From assembly GCA_015057035.1 (NCBI GenBank), contig SVFC01000020.1, positions 1 through 35,527 on the forward strand: DNA of 35,527 nucleotides, written 5' to 3'. Shown in pieces: positions 7,667-14,899 of the stretch. Source of the stretch: Lachnospiraceae bacterium (GTDB taxonomy: Bacteria > Bacillota > Clostridia > Lachnospirales > Lachnospiraceae). Each line of letters begins with the position of its first letter. The stretch's first letter is position 1. The translations under genes were made by a program, and so were the position numbers. The notes under the pieces were generated by a model that saw nothing but the letters and a program-made list of their open reading frames with translations, did not search any database and was not told where the DNA came from.

Positions 7667-7709
7667 CTTGTATGCAAGCAATTGACATCCCAGTTTTTAA
7701 GGCTATAAT
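7667..7709 (+). promoter_or_regulatory. gntR promoter with candidate operator
   Basis: TTGACA (7682-7687) and TATAAT (7704-7709) match the sigma-A consensus perfectly with a 16-base spacer. Four bases before the -35 lies CTTG-TATG-CAAG (7667-7678), an inverted repeat resembling the TTGTATnCAA-type sites used by several FCD-class GntR regulators. Its position suggests that the GntR protein controls its own gene and perhaps the divergent HAD operon. Confidence 0.7.
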
Positions 7710-7750
7710 GAACATAGGCAAATTTTTAACAAATGATATGAGGTATAACA

Positions 7751-8443
7751 ATGGCTTACAAACACACCGCCACCTCTGATGGCGTTTACGAACAATTAAA
7801 AGAACAGATTTTGCACCTGGAACTTCCACCAGGATCTACCATTAGCGAAATCGACACTGCTGAAAAATACAACATTAGTCGTACTCCAGTCCGTGATGCT
7901 TTTAAGCGCCTGGAACGTGAAGGACTTCTAGAGATTCGTCCACACATCGGTACATTTATCTCTTTAATCGATTTAAATGCCGTATCTGATGTTTTATATA
8001 CTCGTGAAGTATTAGAATATGCGGTTTTATCCGATTTATCCAGAATGTATGATAAGTCTCAGGATTTACGTATCCGCCTTCTTTTACAGCAGCAAAAAAC
8101 GCTTTTGGAGTCTGATATGGGCATTCAGGAATTAAGCCGTGCTTTCATCAAGTTAGACAACGAGTTCCATTCCGCACTTTTTGAAGCTGCTGGCAAAAAG
8201 AACATTACCAACTTCCTGTCTGCAATCAATTGTCAGTACGAACGTTTCCGTACTTTCATCAATTACAGTGGCAAGGATGACATTCGCAAACTTTACGAAG
8301 CTCACATTCAAATCTGGGAACACGTATCCAACAAGGACTTAGATGCCCTCAAGGACTGTCTCAACCACCACCTATACGATGGCTTCAGTTCCAGCAGCGA
8401 CATCGTGAGCAAATTCCCAGAATACTTCAAAGAAATCCACTAA
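7751..8443 (+). CDS. GntR-family transcriptional regulator, FCD (FadR) subfamily
   Basis: This 230-residue protein has the GntR winged helix at the N-terminus (VYEQLKEQILHLELPPGSTISE, then YNISRTPVRDAFKRLEREGLLEI, residues about 12-65) and an all-helical FCD effector domain after that. Likely metal- or ligand-binding residues are visible: D and H in KLDNEFHSALFEAAG (around 135), H in YEAHIQIWEHV (183), and HH in CLNHHLYDG (205). FCD regulators often sense small organic acids or sugars acids; the ligand is unknown. It is divergent from the HAD operon and convergent with the LTA synthase gene. Its stop codon is directly followed by repeat element copy B. Confidence 0.93.
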   Translation: MAYKHTATSDGVYEQLKEQILHLELPPGSTISEIDTAEKYNISRTPVRDAFKRLEREGLLEIRPHIGTFISLIDLNAVSDVLYTREVLEYAVLSDLSRMYDKSQDLRIRLLLQQQKTLLESDMGIQELSRAFIKLDNEFHSALFEAAGKKNITNFLSAINCQYERFRTFINYSGKDDIRKLYEAHIQIWEHVSNKDLDALKDCLNHHLYDGFSSSSDIVSKFPEYFKEIH

Positions 8444-8686
8444 ACCACAAAGGGGCTACCGCATACACTTTCGAGAGTAAGCGCAGGCCCCTCTCTTTGT
8501 GCCTCCCACACCCCCACCACACACCACGAGTTTGGACAGAATGTTAGAATTTCCTGAAGCGTGTTTTGCTGGAAGTTTTCATGTCTTTTGATAGGCGAAC
8601 ATCCGTGGGCTAGGAGTATGCGCATCGGAGACTTGGTTGTAATTTTCAAGTACTTCTAGATATGCCTTAGAACAAAGTTGATATAA
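8443..8686 (-). repeat. Repeated structured element, copy B (reverse orientation)
   Basis: Its reverse complement aligns along its length with copies A and C. The longest shared blocks are the GATGCGCATACTCCTAGCC region near 8604-8625 and a G/T-rich block around 8495-8530. The terminal hairpin pairs CACAAAGGGGC (8446-8456) with GCCCC (8487-8491) plus TTTGTG (8496-8501); the loop side differs from copy C. The second stem pairs 8598-8602 with 8581-8585, ending in a U-G wobble where the others have C-G. It begins at the gntR stop codon. Read in the gntR direction, the hairpin is followed by a short T-rich run, so it could terminate gntR transcription. Confidence 0.85.
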
Positions 8687-8745
8687 AAAACCGCTCTTGA
8701 GAACTCGGCGCAAAAGCAGCGCCTCAAACATTCAAGAGCGGTTTT
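8687..8745. terminator. Bidirectional terminator-like hairpin at the centre of the inverted repeat
   Basis: A perfect 14-bp stem is formed by AAAACCGCTCTTGA (8687-8700) and TCAAGAGCGGTTTT (8732-8745). An inner stem GGCGC/GCGCC (8707-8711 with 8719-8723) closes a seven-base loop. The flanking A and T runs make it terminator-like in both directions. It lies exactly between repeat copies B and C. Confidence 0.8.
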
Positions 8746-8990
8746 ACATTTTGTTCTAATGGCATATCAAGAAGTACTAGGAAAACTCCAAATAGTCTCT
8801 GATGCGCATACTCCTAGCCCACGGATGTCCGACATTCAAAAGACATCGAATCATAGACAACAGCAAAACGCGCTTCTTAGAAATTCAATATTCTGTTCTC
8901 CGACGTGGTGTGTGGTGGGGGTGTGGGAGGCACAAAGAGAGGGGCCTGCCGTTATACATGGGTGTGTATGCGGTAGCCCCTTGTGGTTAA
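8743..8990 (+). repeat. Repeated structured element, copy C
   Basis: Nearly the same as copy A over the first ~150 bases and related to copy B throughout. Stem 1 is a perfect GATGTC/GACATC (8824-8829 with 8842-8847). The terminal hairpin pairs CACAA (8931-8935) and GGGGC (8941-8945) with GCCCC (8976-8980) and TTGTG (8981-8985), with inner TGCCG/CGGTA and ATACA/TGTAT pairing. Its end lies three bases from the stop codon of the convergent LTA synthase gene. Short frames through it are not conserved between copies, so I do not treat it as coding. Confidence 0.85.
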
Positions 8991-8993
8991 GAT

Positions 8994-11093
8994 TTATTCG
9001 GTTGGTTCTGGGATAACGCACTGGCTTACCAGATTGTGGAAGTCTTCGGTCAGCATTCCTTTGGAATACTTGAACATTACGTCAACGTAGGACTTCATAG
9101 ATTTAATGTAATCATCACCAACATCAAGATCGGTACGAAGTGTCGTCTTCTTAGAAGAAGAATTGTAGATTACGTAGTCTGTAATGAAACTCTTGTTAGA
9201 GAACATTACAAGAGATGGACTGTCTGATAACATATCTCTTCCTGCGAACAATCTAGAATCGAAGTCAAATCCAAATAAGTTCAACAGAGTTGGCATAATA
9301 TCGATAGAACTACAGGTTTTGTTTACTTCTACTGTTTCCATCTGGCTGTTCCAAAGAATCAGAGTATTTTTCTGAAGTTCAATAGAATCAATCTGTCTGC
9401 CAAGATATTCTCCAATAATCTGTTCAGCAGTAACCTTCGTTCCATCTTCCAAGGTTTTAGCCAAACCGTATGGATGATGGTCTGCACTTAAAACGATTAC
9501 TGTAGATTCTAACTTACCAGCTTTTTCTAATTCTTCAAGCAAATAAGCCATTGCCTTTTCTAATTCAAGGTTGCAGGCAATATATGCTTTCATATCATCA
9601 GAGCACTCCAGATGTGCTACAGCTTCTTTATTTTTTACCGACATTGCATTTCCAACCCAGCTGTATGCCGCATGTCCTGACATAGTCATATAATATACAT
9701 GGAAACGTTCATCATCGATAAATTCTGGAATAGAAGCCTTGAACAATTCATAGTCTGAATTTGGCCAATAGCCTTTATTCTTCATATCAATCAACTTATC
9801 ACCATACTTGTCTTTACTCAGCGAACCGAGTTTCGCTGCTTTAAAATCATATCCCAAGTTAGGATGTGTAATGTATCTGTCATAGTAAGACAGTGAATTG
9901 CTGTGGTATGCATAGCTCTTGACACCCTCTGCTGCAAAATATGCAGGAAGTGCATATGGATAAGTATTATCCTGGCTCTTTCTAAAGCTATGAGAACCAT
10001 TTGGAATCTGACCAAACAGATTCATATATTCTCCATCACTGGTACTAGTCTGTCCCAATGGAACATAGTAATCGTCTACTACAAAACCGCTATTTGCCAG
10101 TTTATATAAAGTTGGAGTTAACTCTTCGCTAACTACATATGGTGAAAATGCTTCTGCAGTAATGTAAATCAGGTTATATCCTTCAAACATACCTGTGTAC
10201 TGGTTCTTATTGGTTGGGCTCATCTGCTGCAGATATGACACAAGTTTGTCTGCATCTTTTCCACCTTTTTCAAGCAACTTATCAAAGTCAATATTCAAAA
10301 CGTTTGGTGATGTATCATAGGTTGGACCTGGATCTTCTGTGACGGTTTCTGATTCACTTCCAGGTTCCTCTCCGGTTCCATCTTCGCTTCCAATAACATC
10401 TTCCGTTCCCGTTCCCGGAATAAGTCCTGGAATATCAATTGGTGGAATTACCACATCAATATCTAACTCTGGAAGAATATCTCCCATAATATCTCTCTGA
10501 TACAATGCCAACACGCCATACTGTTTTGCAACTTCTTCTGGCGCATACATCTCCTGATATTCTTTGTATAACTCTGTCTCCTGTGAATAGTTGAACAGAA
10601 TCGTTACAACATAAAAAGATATTGCTGCAACTGCAATCACGCCACCTTCAATGAATTTACGTCTATGATACTGTTTCAGTTTTAAAATATCCATGCGAAG
10701 CAAAATGGCTGCCACAATAAATGGAACTGCCATAAGCACTAATGGAAGGAGGGAACGAACGATACCATCCAGCGCCACTCTCCAGAAATCTGTAATAGCC
10801 TCTCCACCAGTAGCAAAAGCTACATCCAACAGAAGTACTTTTGTGAAAATATTAAAATACACCAACTGTACCGCATAAAGCAGATAGTTAATGGACATAC
10901 ATACCCACATAATGGCCAGGTTGATTCCACGCTTTTTAAAACAACGTACCAAAATAGTCTCAATTGTTGCAACAAGCACAACTACTGGAATCATAAGCAA
11001 CGGATTTACACCTACGAATCCAAAAATATTAAAGTGGTAGATTCCTTCTAACCATAATATAGACAATAAGAAAAATGCTAAAATTCTATACAT
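8994..11093 (-). CDS. LTA synthase-family sulfatase-fold membrane protein
   Basis: A 699-residue protein with about five N-terminal membrane helices (residues 1-190), an acidic low-complexity linker (about 218-262, rich in GTE/SESET) and an extracellular alkaline-phosphatase/sulfatase-fold domain. LtaS-like catalytic features are visible: the metal-binding Glu in LIYITAEAF (around 315), the nucleophile threonine region QTSTSDGEYM (around 346), MSGH (around 475) and SADHHPYG (around 565). LtaS-type enzymes polymerise glycerol phosphate from phosphatidylglycerol onto a lipid anchor at the outer face of the membrane. It could alternatively be a phosphoglycerol transferase that decorates another glycan. 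It is convergent with gntR across the repeat palindrome. Confidence 0.88.
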   Translation of the reverse strand: MYRILAFFLLSILWLEGIYHFNIFGFVGVNPLLMIPVVVLVATIETILVRCFKKRGINLAIMWVCMSINYLLYAVQLVYFNIFTKVLLLDVAFATGGEAITDFWRVALDGIVRSLLPLVLMAVPFIVAAILLRMDILKLKQYHRRKFIEGGVIAVAAISFYVVTILFNYSQETELYKEYQEMYAPEEVAKQYGVLALYQRDIMGDILPELDIDVVIPPIDIPGLIPGTGTEDVIGSEDGTGEEPGSESETVTEDPGPTYDTSPNVLNIDFDKLLEKGGKDADKLVSYLQQMSPTNKNQYTGMFEGYNLIYITAEAFSPYVVSEELTPTLYKLANSGFVVDDYYVPLGQTSTSDGEYMNLFGQIPNGSHSFRKSQDNTYPYALPAYFAAEGVKSYAYHSNSLSYYDRYITHPNLGYDFKAAKLGSLSKDKYGDKLIDMKNKGYWPNSDYELFKASIPEFIDDERFHVYYMTMSGHAAYSWVGNAMSVKNKEAVAHLECSDDMKAYIACNLELEKAMAYLLEELEKAGKLESTVIVLSADHHPYGLAKTLEDGTKVTAEQIIGEYLGRQIDSIELQKNTLILWNSQMETVEVNKTCSSIDIMPTLLNLFGFDFDSRLFAGRDMLSDSPSLVMFSNKSFITDYVIYNSSSKKTTLRTDLDVGDDYIKSMKSYVDVMFKYSKGMLTEDFHNLVSQCVIPEPTE

Positions 11094-11236
11094 AACACGC
11101 TCTCCCTATAATTTTAACGCATATTCCGTCATACTAAAGAACATAATAACATATTTCGACAAAATACAACATATTTTTTTACAACTTTTTTCTTAAGATT
11201 TTCTTGCTTTTTTCCAGAATTTCTTTTGGAAAGAAA

Positions 11237-11265
11237 TTGTAACAATTTAACTTTTGTGATATACT
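11237..11265 (+). promoter_or_regulatory. Candidate sigma-A promoter for the DUF1846 gene
   Basis: TTGTAA (11237-11242) and TATACT (11260-11265) with a 17-base spacer lie 45 bases before the start codon of the DUF1846 gene. No other gene is near on this strand. I see no riboswitch-like structure in the 217-base divergent gap. Confidence 0.6.
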
Positions 11266-11310
11266 TCATTATGTTTTTATAAATCATTCAAATACAAGAA
11301 GAGGCACATT

Positions 11311-12771
11311 ATGAGAATTGGTTTTGACAACGAACAATATCTGAACACTCAGTCTGAACACATCCGCAAACGCATTTCCCAGTTTGACAACAAACTTTAT
11401 CTAGAATTTGGTGGAAAACTCTTTGACGATTATCACGCTGCAAGAGTTCTTCCTGGTTTTGCTGCCGATAGTAAGTTGCAGATGCTTTTACATCTTGCCG
11501 ATCAGGCAGAAATCGTTATGGTTGTTAGTATTGAGGATATTATCAAGAACAAGATTCGTGAGGACCTTGGTATCACTTACGAAGATGACGTGTTACGTCT
11601 TATTGATGCCTTCCGCACAAAGGGAATGTATGTCGGTAGTGTTGTTCTTACACGATATGCTGAACACCACGCCGTAACCCATTTCCAGAAACGATTAGAG
11701 GCTGCTGGCGTCAAAGTATATCACCATTACACCATTTCTGGCTATCCACACAACGTTAGTCAGATTGTAAGTGATGAAGGTTTTGGTAAAAATGACTATA
11801 TCGAAACCGAAAGACCTCTGGTAGTTATCACAGCTCCAGGTCCAGGTAGTGGAAAAATGGCAACCTGTTTGTCACAGCTTTACCACGAGCACAAACGTGG
11901 GATCCGCGCAGGCTACGCAAAATTCGAGACCTTCCCAATCTGGAATCTGCCTCTTGATCATACCGTAAACCTTGCCTATGAAGCTGCAACCGCAGACTTA
12001 AATGATATTAATATGATTGACCCATATCATTTAAAAGCATATGGTGTTACAACCGTAAACTACAATCGCGACGTAGAGATTTTCCCAGTGCTGAATGCGA
12101 TTTTTATGAAAATCTATGGCACCAGCCCTTATGCATCACCTACAGATATGGGTGTAAATATGGCCGGAAACTGCATCATCGATGACGAAGCCTGCCGAGA
12201 AGCTTCCCGTCAGGAAATCATTCGTCGTTATTACAAGGCTCTTGTGGGTGTTGCAGACGGAACCCGTAGAGAAGAAGAATTAACCAAAATCGACCTGTTG
12301 ATGCGTCAGGAGAATTTATCTGTTACTGACCGCAAAGTAGTTCCTGCTGCAAGAAAACGTTCCGAAGCTATCGGTGTTCCTGTAGCAGCCTTAGAACTTC
12401 CAGATGGCCGTATCATTACAGGCAAATCCGGCGACCTACTAGGCTCCAGTGCTGCAGTTCTTGTAAACAGTTTAAAAGAATTGGCAGGCATCTCCCATGA
12501 CCACATGATTCTGTCTCCAGAATCCATCGCTCCAATTCAGGCGTTAAAAACACAGTATCTTGGCAGTAAAAATCCAAGACTCCATACTGACGAAGTACTG
12601 ATTGCTCTTTCCGCAACAGCTGCTACAAACGAAGAAGCTGCTCTTGCATTAGAGCAGCTCCCAAAACTTCGTAATTGTCAGGTTCATTCTACAGTAATGT
12701 TGTCTTCTGTAGACCTTAAGATTTTCAAAAAATTAATGTGTGATGTAACCTGCGACGCCAAAACGAAGTAA
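11311..12771 (+). CDS. DUF1846-family protein
   Basis: This 486-residue cytosolic protein matches DUF1846 (PF08903), a family widespread in Firmicutes. Typical segments are MRIGFDNEQYLNTQSEHIRKR at the N-terminus, ERPLVVITAPGPGSGKMATCLSQLYHE (a P-loop-like GPGSGKMAT, around residue 175), FETFPIWNLPLDHTVNLAYEAATADLNDIN (around 205), and SPTDMGVNMAGNCI (around 275). The P-loop-like motif suggests nucleotide or phosphate binding, but I know of no settled function. The start has an AGAAGAGG SD. Its last 39 bases overlap the convergent ABC permease gene. Confidence 0.93.
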   Translation: MRIGFDNEQYLNTQSEHIRKRISQFDNKLYLEFGGKLFDDYHAARVLPGFAADSKLQMLLHLADQAEIVMVVSIEDIIKNKIREDLGITYEDDVLRLIDAFRTKGMYVGSVVLTRYAEHHAVTHFQKRLEAAGVKVYHHYTISGYPHNVSQIVSDEGFGKNDYIETERPLVVITAPGPGSGKMATCLSQLYHEHKRGIRAGYAKFETFPIWNLPLDHTVNLAYEAATADLNDINMIDPYHLKAYGVTTVNYNRDVEIFPVLNAIFMKIYGTSPYASPTDMGVNMAGNCIIDDEACREASRQEIIRRYYKALVGVADGTRREEELTKIDLLMRQENLSVTDRKVVPAARKRSEAIGVPVAALELPDGRIITGKSGDLLGSSAAVLVNSLKELAGISHDHMILSPESIAPIQALKTQYLGSKNPRLHTDEVLIALSATAATNEEAALALEQLPKLRNCQVHSTVMLSSVDLKIFKKLMCDVTCDAKTK

Positions 12772-13710
12772 CAGGAAACCAAAAACAAAGGTGGCAACCC
12801 AGGACAAATAGGTTAGGCGGTTTTTAAAGAGTTTTGAAAAAATCATAACTCCAAATGCTCCGACCACTAATAATCCCAGTATTGATATGAATTCTATCAA
12901 CACACCTCTGCTATCTGTGGTAAAAAGAATTGCCACAAATCCAATTACAGCAGTTAATGTACCACTTGCTAACAAATAAATATATCGAAATTGTATTTTT
13001 TCTTTTATTAACAGCGCAGATTCAATCTGTGCTGTTTCTTTTTGCCCGTAGCCTCCTGCTGCAAGTAACATGGCAAGGAGCACGAATAATTCCACTAATC
13101 CCTGCAATGGATAGATAGAGTTGGCTTTTTCTTCTACCACCTCAGTTCCATCCACACGTATTTCTTCAAAAGAGAGCATCAACTCGCCTCCCAAAAATGC
13201 ATCATGTTTTTCCAGAAGTTCTTCCATACGGCCAGCGTTGGTCTTTTTATAGATGTCCCCTTCTGTTGTGGTCAAAAGCCATTTGCTATAAATTGGAAAC
13301 ATTGCCGCAAAAAAGTTTTCTTTTGCGACTTCCGTTTTTGTGCCAAATGGCGAAGTATAACAGAACACTATTTCTTTCCACTTGCCCTTTTCTATCTGTC
13401 GATCAAAATCCTCACTTAACACAAATCCACACTCTGCACGTCCTTTTTCCACTGCAGAGTATACTTCGTCAGCGTTCTCTACACTAACAAATTCAAACTC
13501 CGTCTTGCTGTTTTTCAACAGATTTTCAATCTCTTTCTCGTATGAAGAATCCTGATAACATACCATAATTGTATGATTTGTCCCGTCTGGAATATGAATA
13601 TTTGCCACTATCCATAGGAGACCTAACATCAGAACAAACATAATCCAGGTGGTCGGTTTCTTAATATTCTGTTTTAGGAATAACTGATACCATACTATAC
13701 GCTTTTCCAT
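12733..13710 (-). CDS. ABC-2-type transporter permease
   Basis: A 325-residue membrane protein with the ABC-2 exporter topology: one N-terminal helix (WIMFVLMLGLLWIVANI, around residues 22-38), an extracellular domain of about 160 residues, then helices from about 208 onward (LVELFVLLAMLLAAGGYG and three to four more). An AGGAG lies about ten bases before the ATG. It overlaps the upstream permease gene by 16 bases and, tail to tail, the DUF1846 gene by 39 bases. It likely pairs with that permease and the ATPase at 16396. The family resembles YhgE/NatB/LinH-like exporters, but the cargo is unknown. Confidence 0.85.
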   Translation of the reverse strand: MEKRIVWYQLFLKQNIKKPTTWIMFVLMLGLLWIVANIHIPDGTNHTIMVCYQDSSYEKEIENLLKNSKTEFEFVSVENADEVYSAVEKGRAECGFVLSEDFDRQIEKGKWKEIVFCYTSPFGTKTEVAKENFFAAMFPIYSKWLLTTTEGDIYKKTNAGRMEELLEKHDAFLGGELMLSFEEIRVDGTEVVEEKANSIYPLQGLVELFVLLAMLLAAGGYGQKETAQIESALLIKEKIQFRYIYLLASGTLTAVIGFVAILFTTDSRGVLIEFISILGLLVVGAFGVMIFSKLFKNRLTYLSWVATFVFGFLLLRFGVAGYITH

Positions 13711-14891
13711 GATACATACACTCCTATTACCAATTCAACCGCCAGCCAAATCAACGGAATCCCTAGTTCTACCGCCGCCAGATTTTCAAATAACGCCCCC
13801 TGCGCCAATAGGCTCCAGGTATATAACGGTGCCACTTCACCAACAAACTGTGCAATTTCTGGCAAATATGCAGAAGGAACAATGAGCCCTGCACAAAGTA
13901 CCATCAAAATACTTGTGATTAGCAAGATAAGCGTACCATTTTTGTCCCTCCCAATCGAATAAATCATGTGGAAATGCACCCCCATCATCAGCGCCAGAAT
14001 CAACAAGCCCACTACCCCATCTATACTAAAGTTCACAAAGTAGAGCCCTAACGTCTCTGATACAACACATCCAATTCCATAAACAATGAACTCTAAAACA
14101 AAAACATATACCGACATCAGTATCATGCGAATCAGTGCCTGTTGGACTTTACCAACACCTTCTATACACAGTTTCGCTTGCAATGCCCTTTGTTTTTTCT
14201 CATAGAGATAATTAAAGTTCAAACCATAAATCAGACACACACATAGCATCAACCCCAAATAATAGAACTGAACCATGGTCATGGTGCCCGTTGGTGAAAT
14301 GACAAACTCATCATAAGTATCCATACGGTCTAACACCTGACCCACATATTTCATTCCAAGGAAATATCCGATTTCTCCTCGGGACATCTTAAGGCTTTGA
14401 TCTACTGACACTTCATAAGAACTTTTAATACCTGCTTCTGCCACTTGAAGAAGACCTAAACCACTGGATAAGATCTGCCCAAACATTCGACTTCCTATCA
14501 CTTCCTCCTTTGGAAGCAGAATCGTTGCCTGAACACTCTGCCAGCTATTTAAGTCTTCATACAAATTTGCAGGTAGCACTACTACTACCTGCAAATCTCC
14601 TTCTGATAGCAATCTTTTGCCGTCTTCATAGCTTACATAAGAAAAATCACATATGCTTTCTACACTCTCCATAGAAGAGATGTAGTTTGTAATCATTTCT
14701 ACGATTGTATTGTCCTCTGGCACCACCACGCCGACCTCAATTTTCGGAAATACGGTAGTTTTCATCATAAGAAAATACATTCCTGAAACTATGCTGCCTA
14801 ACGCAAGAAGCACGCATATCATACTCAATATACTTTTTTTCAATACAAAGAAGCTTCTCTTCGTTTCAAGTAAAAAGTAATTTAATAACAT
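13695..14891 (-). CDS. ABC-2-type transporter permease
   Basis: About 398 residues from the ATG at 14891 (a TTG start at 14909 is possible but would overlap the previous gene). Topology follows the ABC-2 pattern: an N-terminal helix (ILSMICVLLALGSIVSGMYFLMM), a large external domain with an YhgE-like EDNTIVEMITNYISSMESVESI segment, and five to six C-terminal helices. No SD is visible before the ATG, and the previous gene stops eight bases upstream, so translational coupling is likely. It probably forms the heterodimeric membrane part of the exporter with the downstream permease. Confidence 0.85.
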   Translation of the reverse strand: MLLNYFLLETKRSFFVLKKSILSMICVLLALGSIVSGMYFLMMKTTVFPKIEVGVVVPEDNTIVEMITNYISSMESVESICDFSYVSYEDGKRLLSEGDLQVVVVLPANLYEDLNSWQSVQATILLPKEEVIGSRMFGQILSSGLGLLQVAEAGIKSSYEVSVDQSLKMSRGEIGYFLGMKYVGQVLDRMDTYDEFVISPTGTMTMVQFYYLGLMLCVCLIYGLNFNYLYEKKQRALQAKLCIEGVGKVQQALIRMILMSVYVFVLEFIVYGIGCVVSETLGLYFVNFSIDGVVGLLILALMMGVHFHMIYSIGRDKNGTLILLITSILMVLCAGLIVPSAYLPEIAQFVGEVAPLYTWSLLAQGALFENLAAVELGIPLIWLAVELVIGVYVSWKSV

Positions 14892-14899
14892 ATTATTTA

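Noticed and set aside
8440..8649. 69-codon open frame on the minus strand inside repeat copy B
   Set aside because: The peptide halves fall in different frames in copy C, and a stop interrupts copy A, so the frame is not under coding selection.
8759..9016. 85-codon and 62-codon open frames on the plus strand inside repeat copy C
   Set aside because: Same reason; the longer one also runs into the 3' end of the LTA synthase gene.
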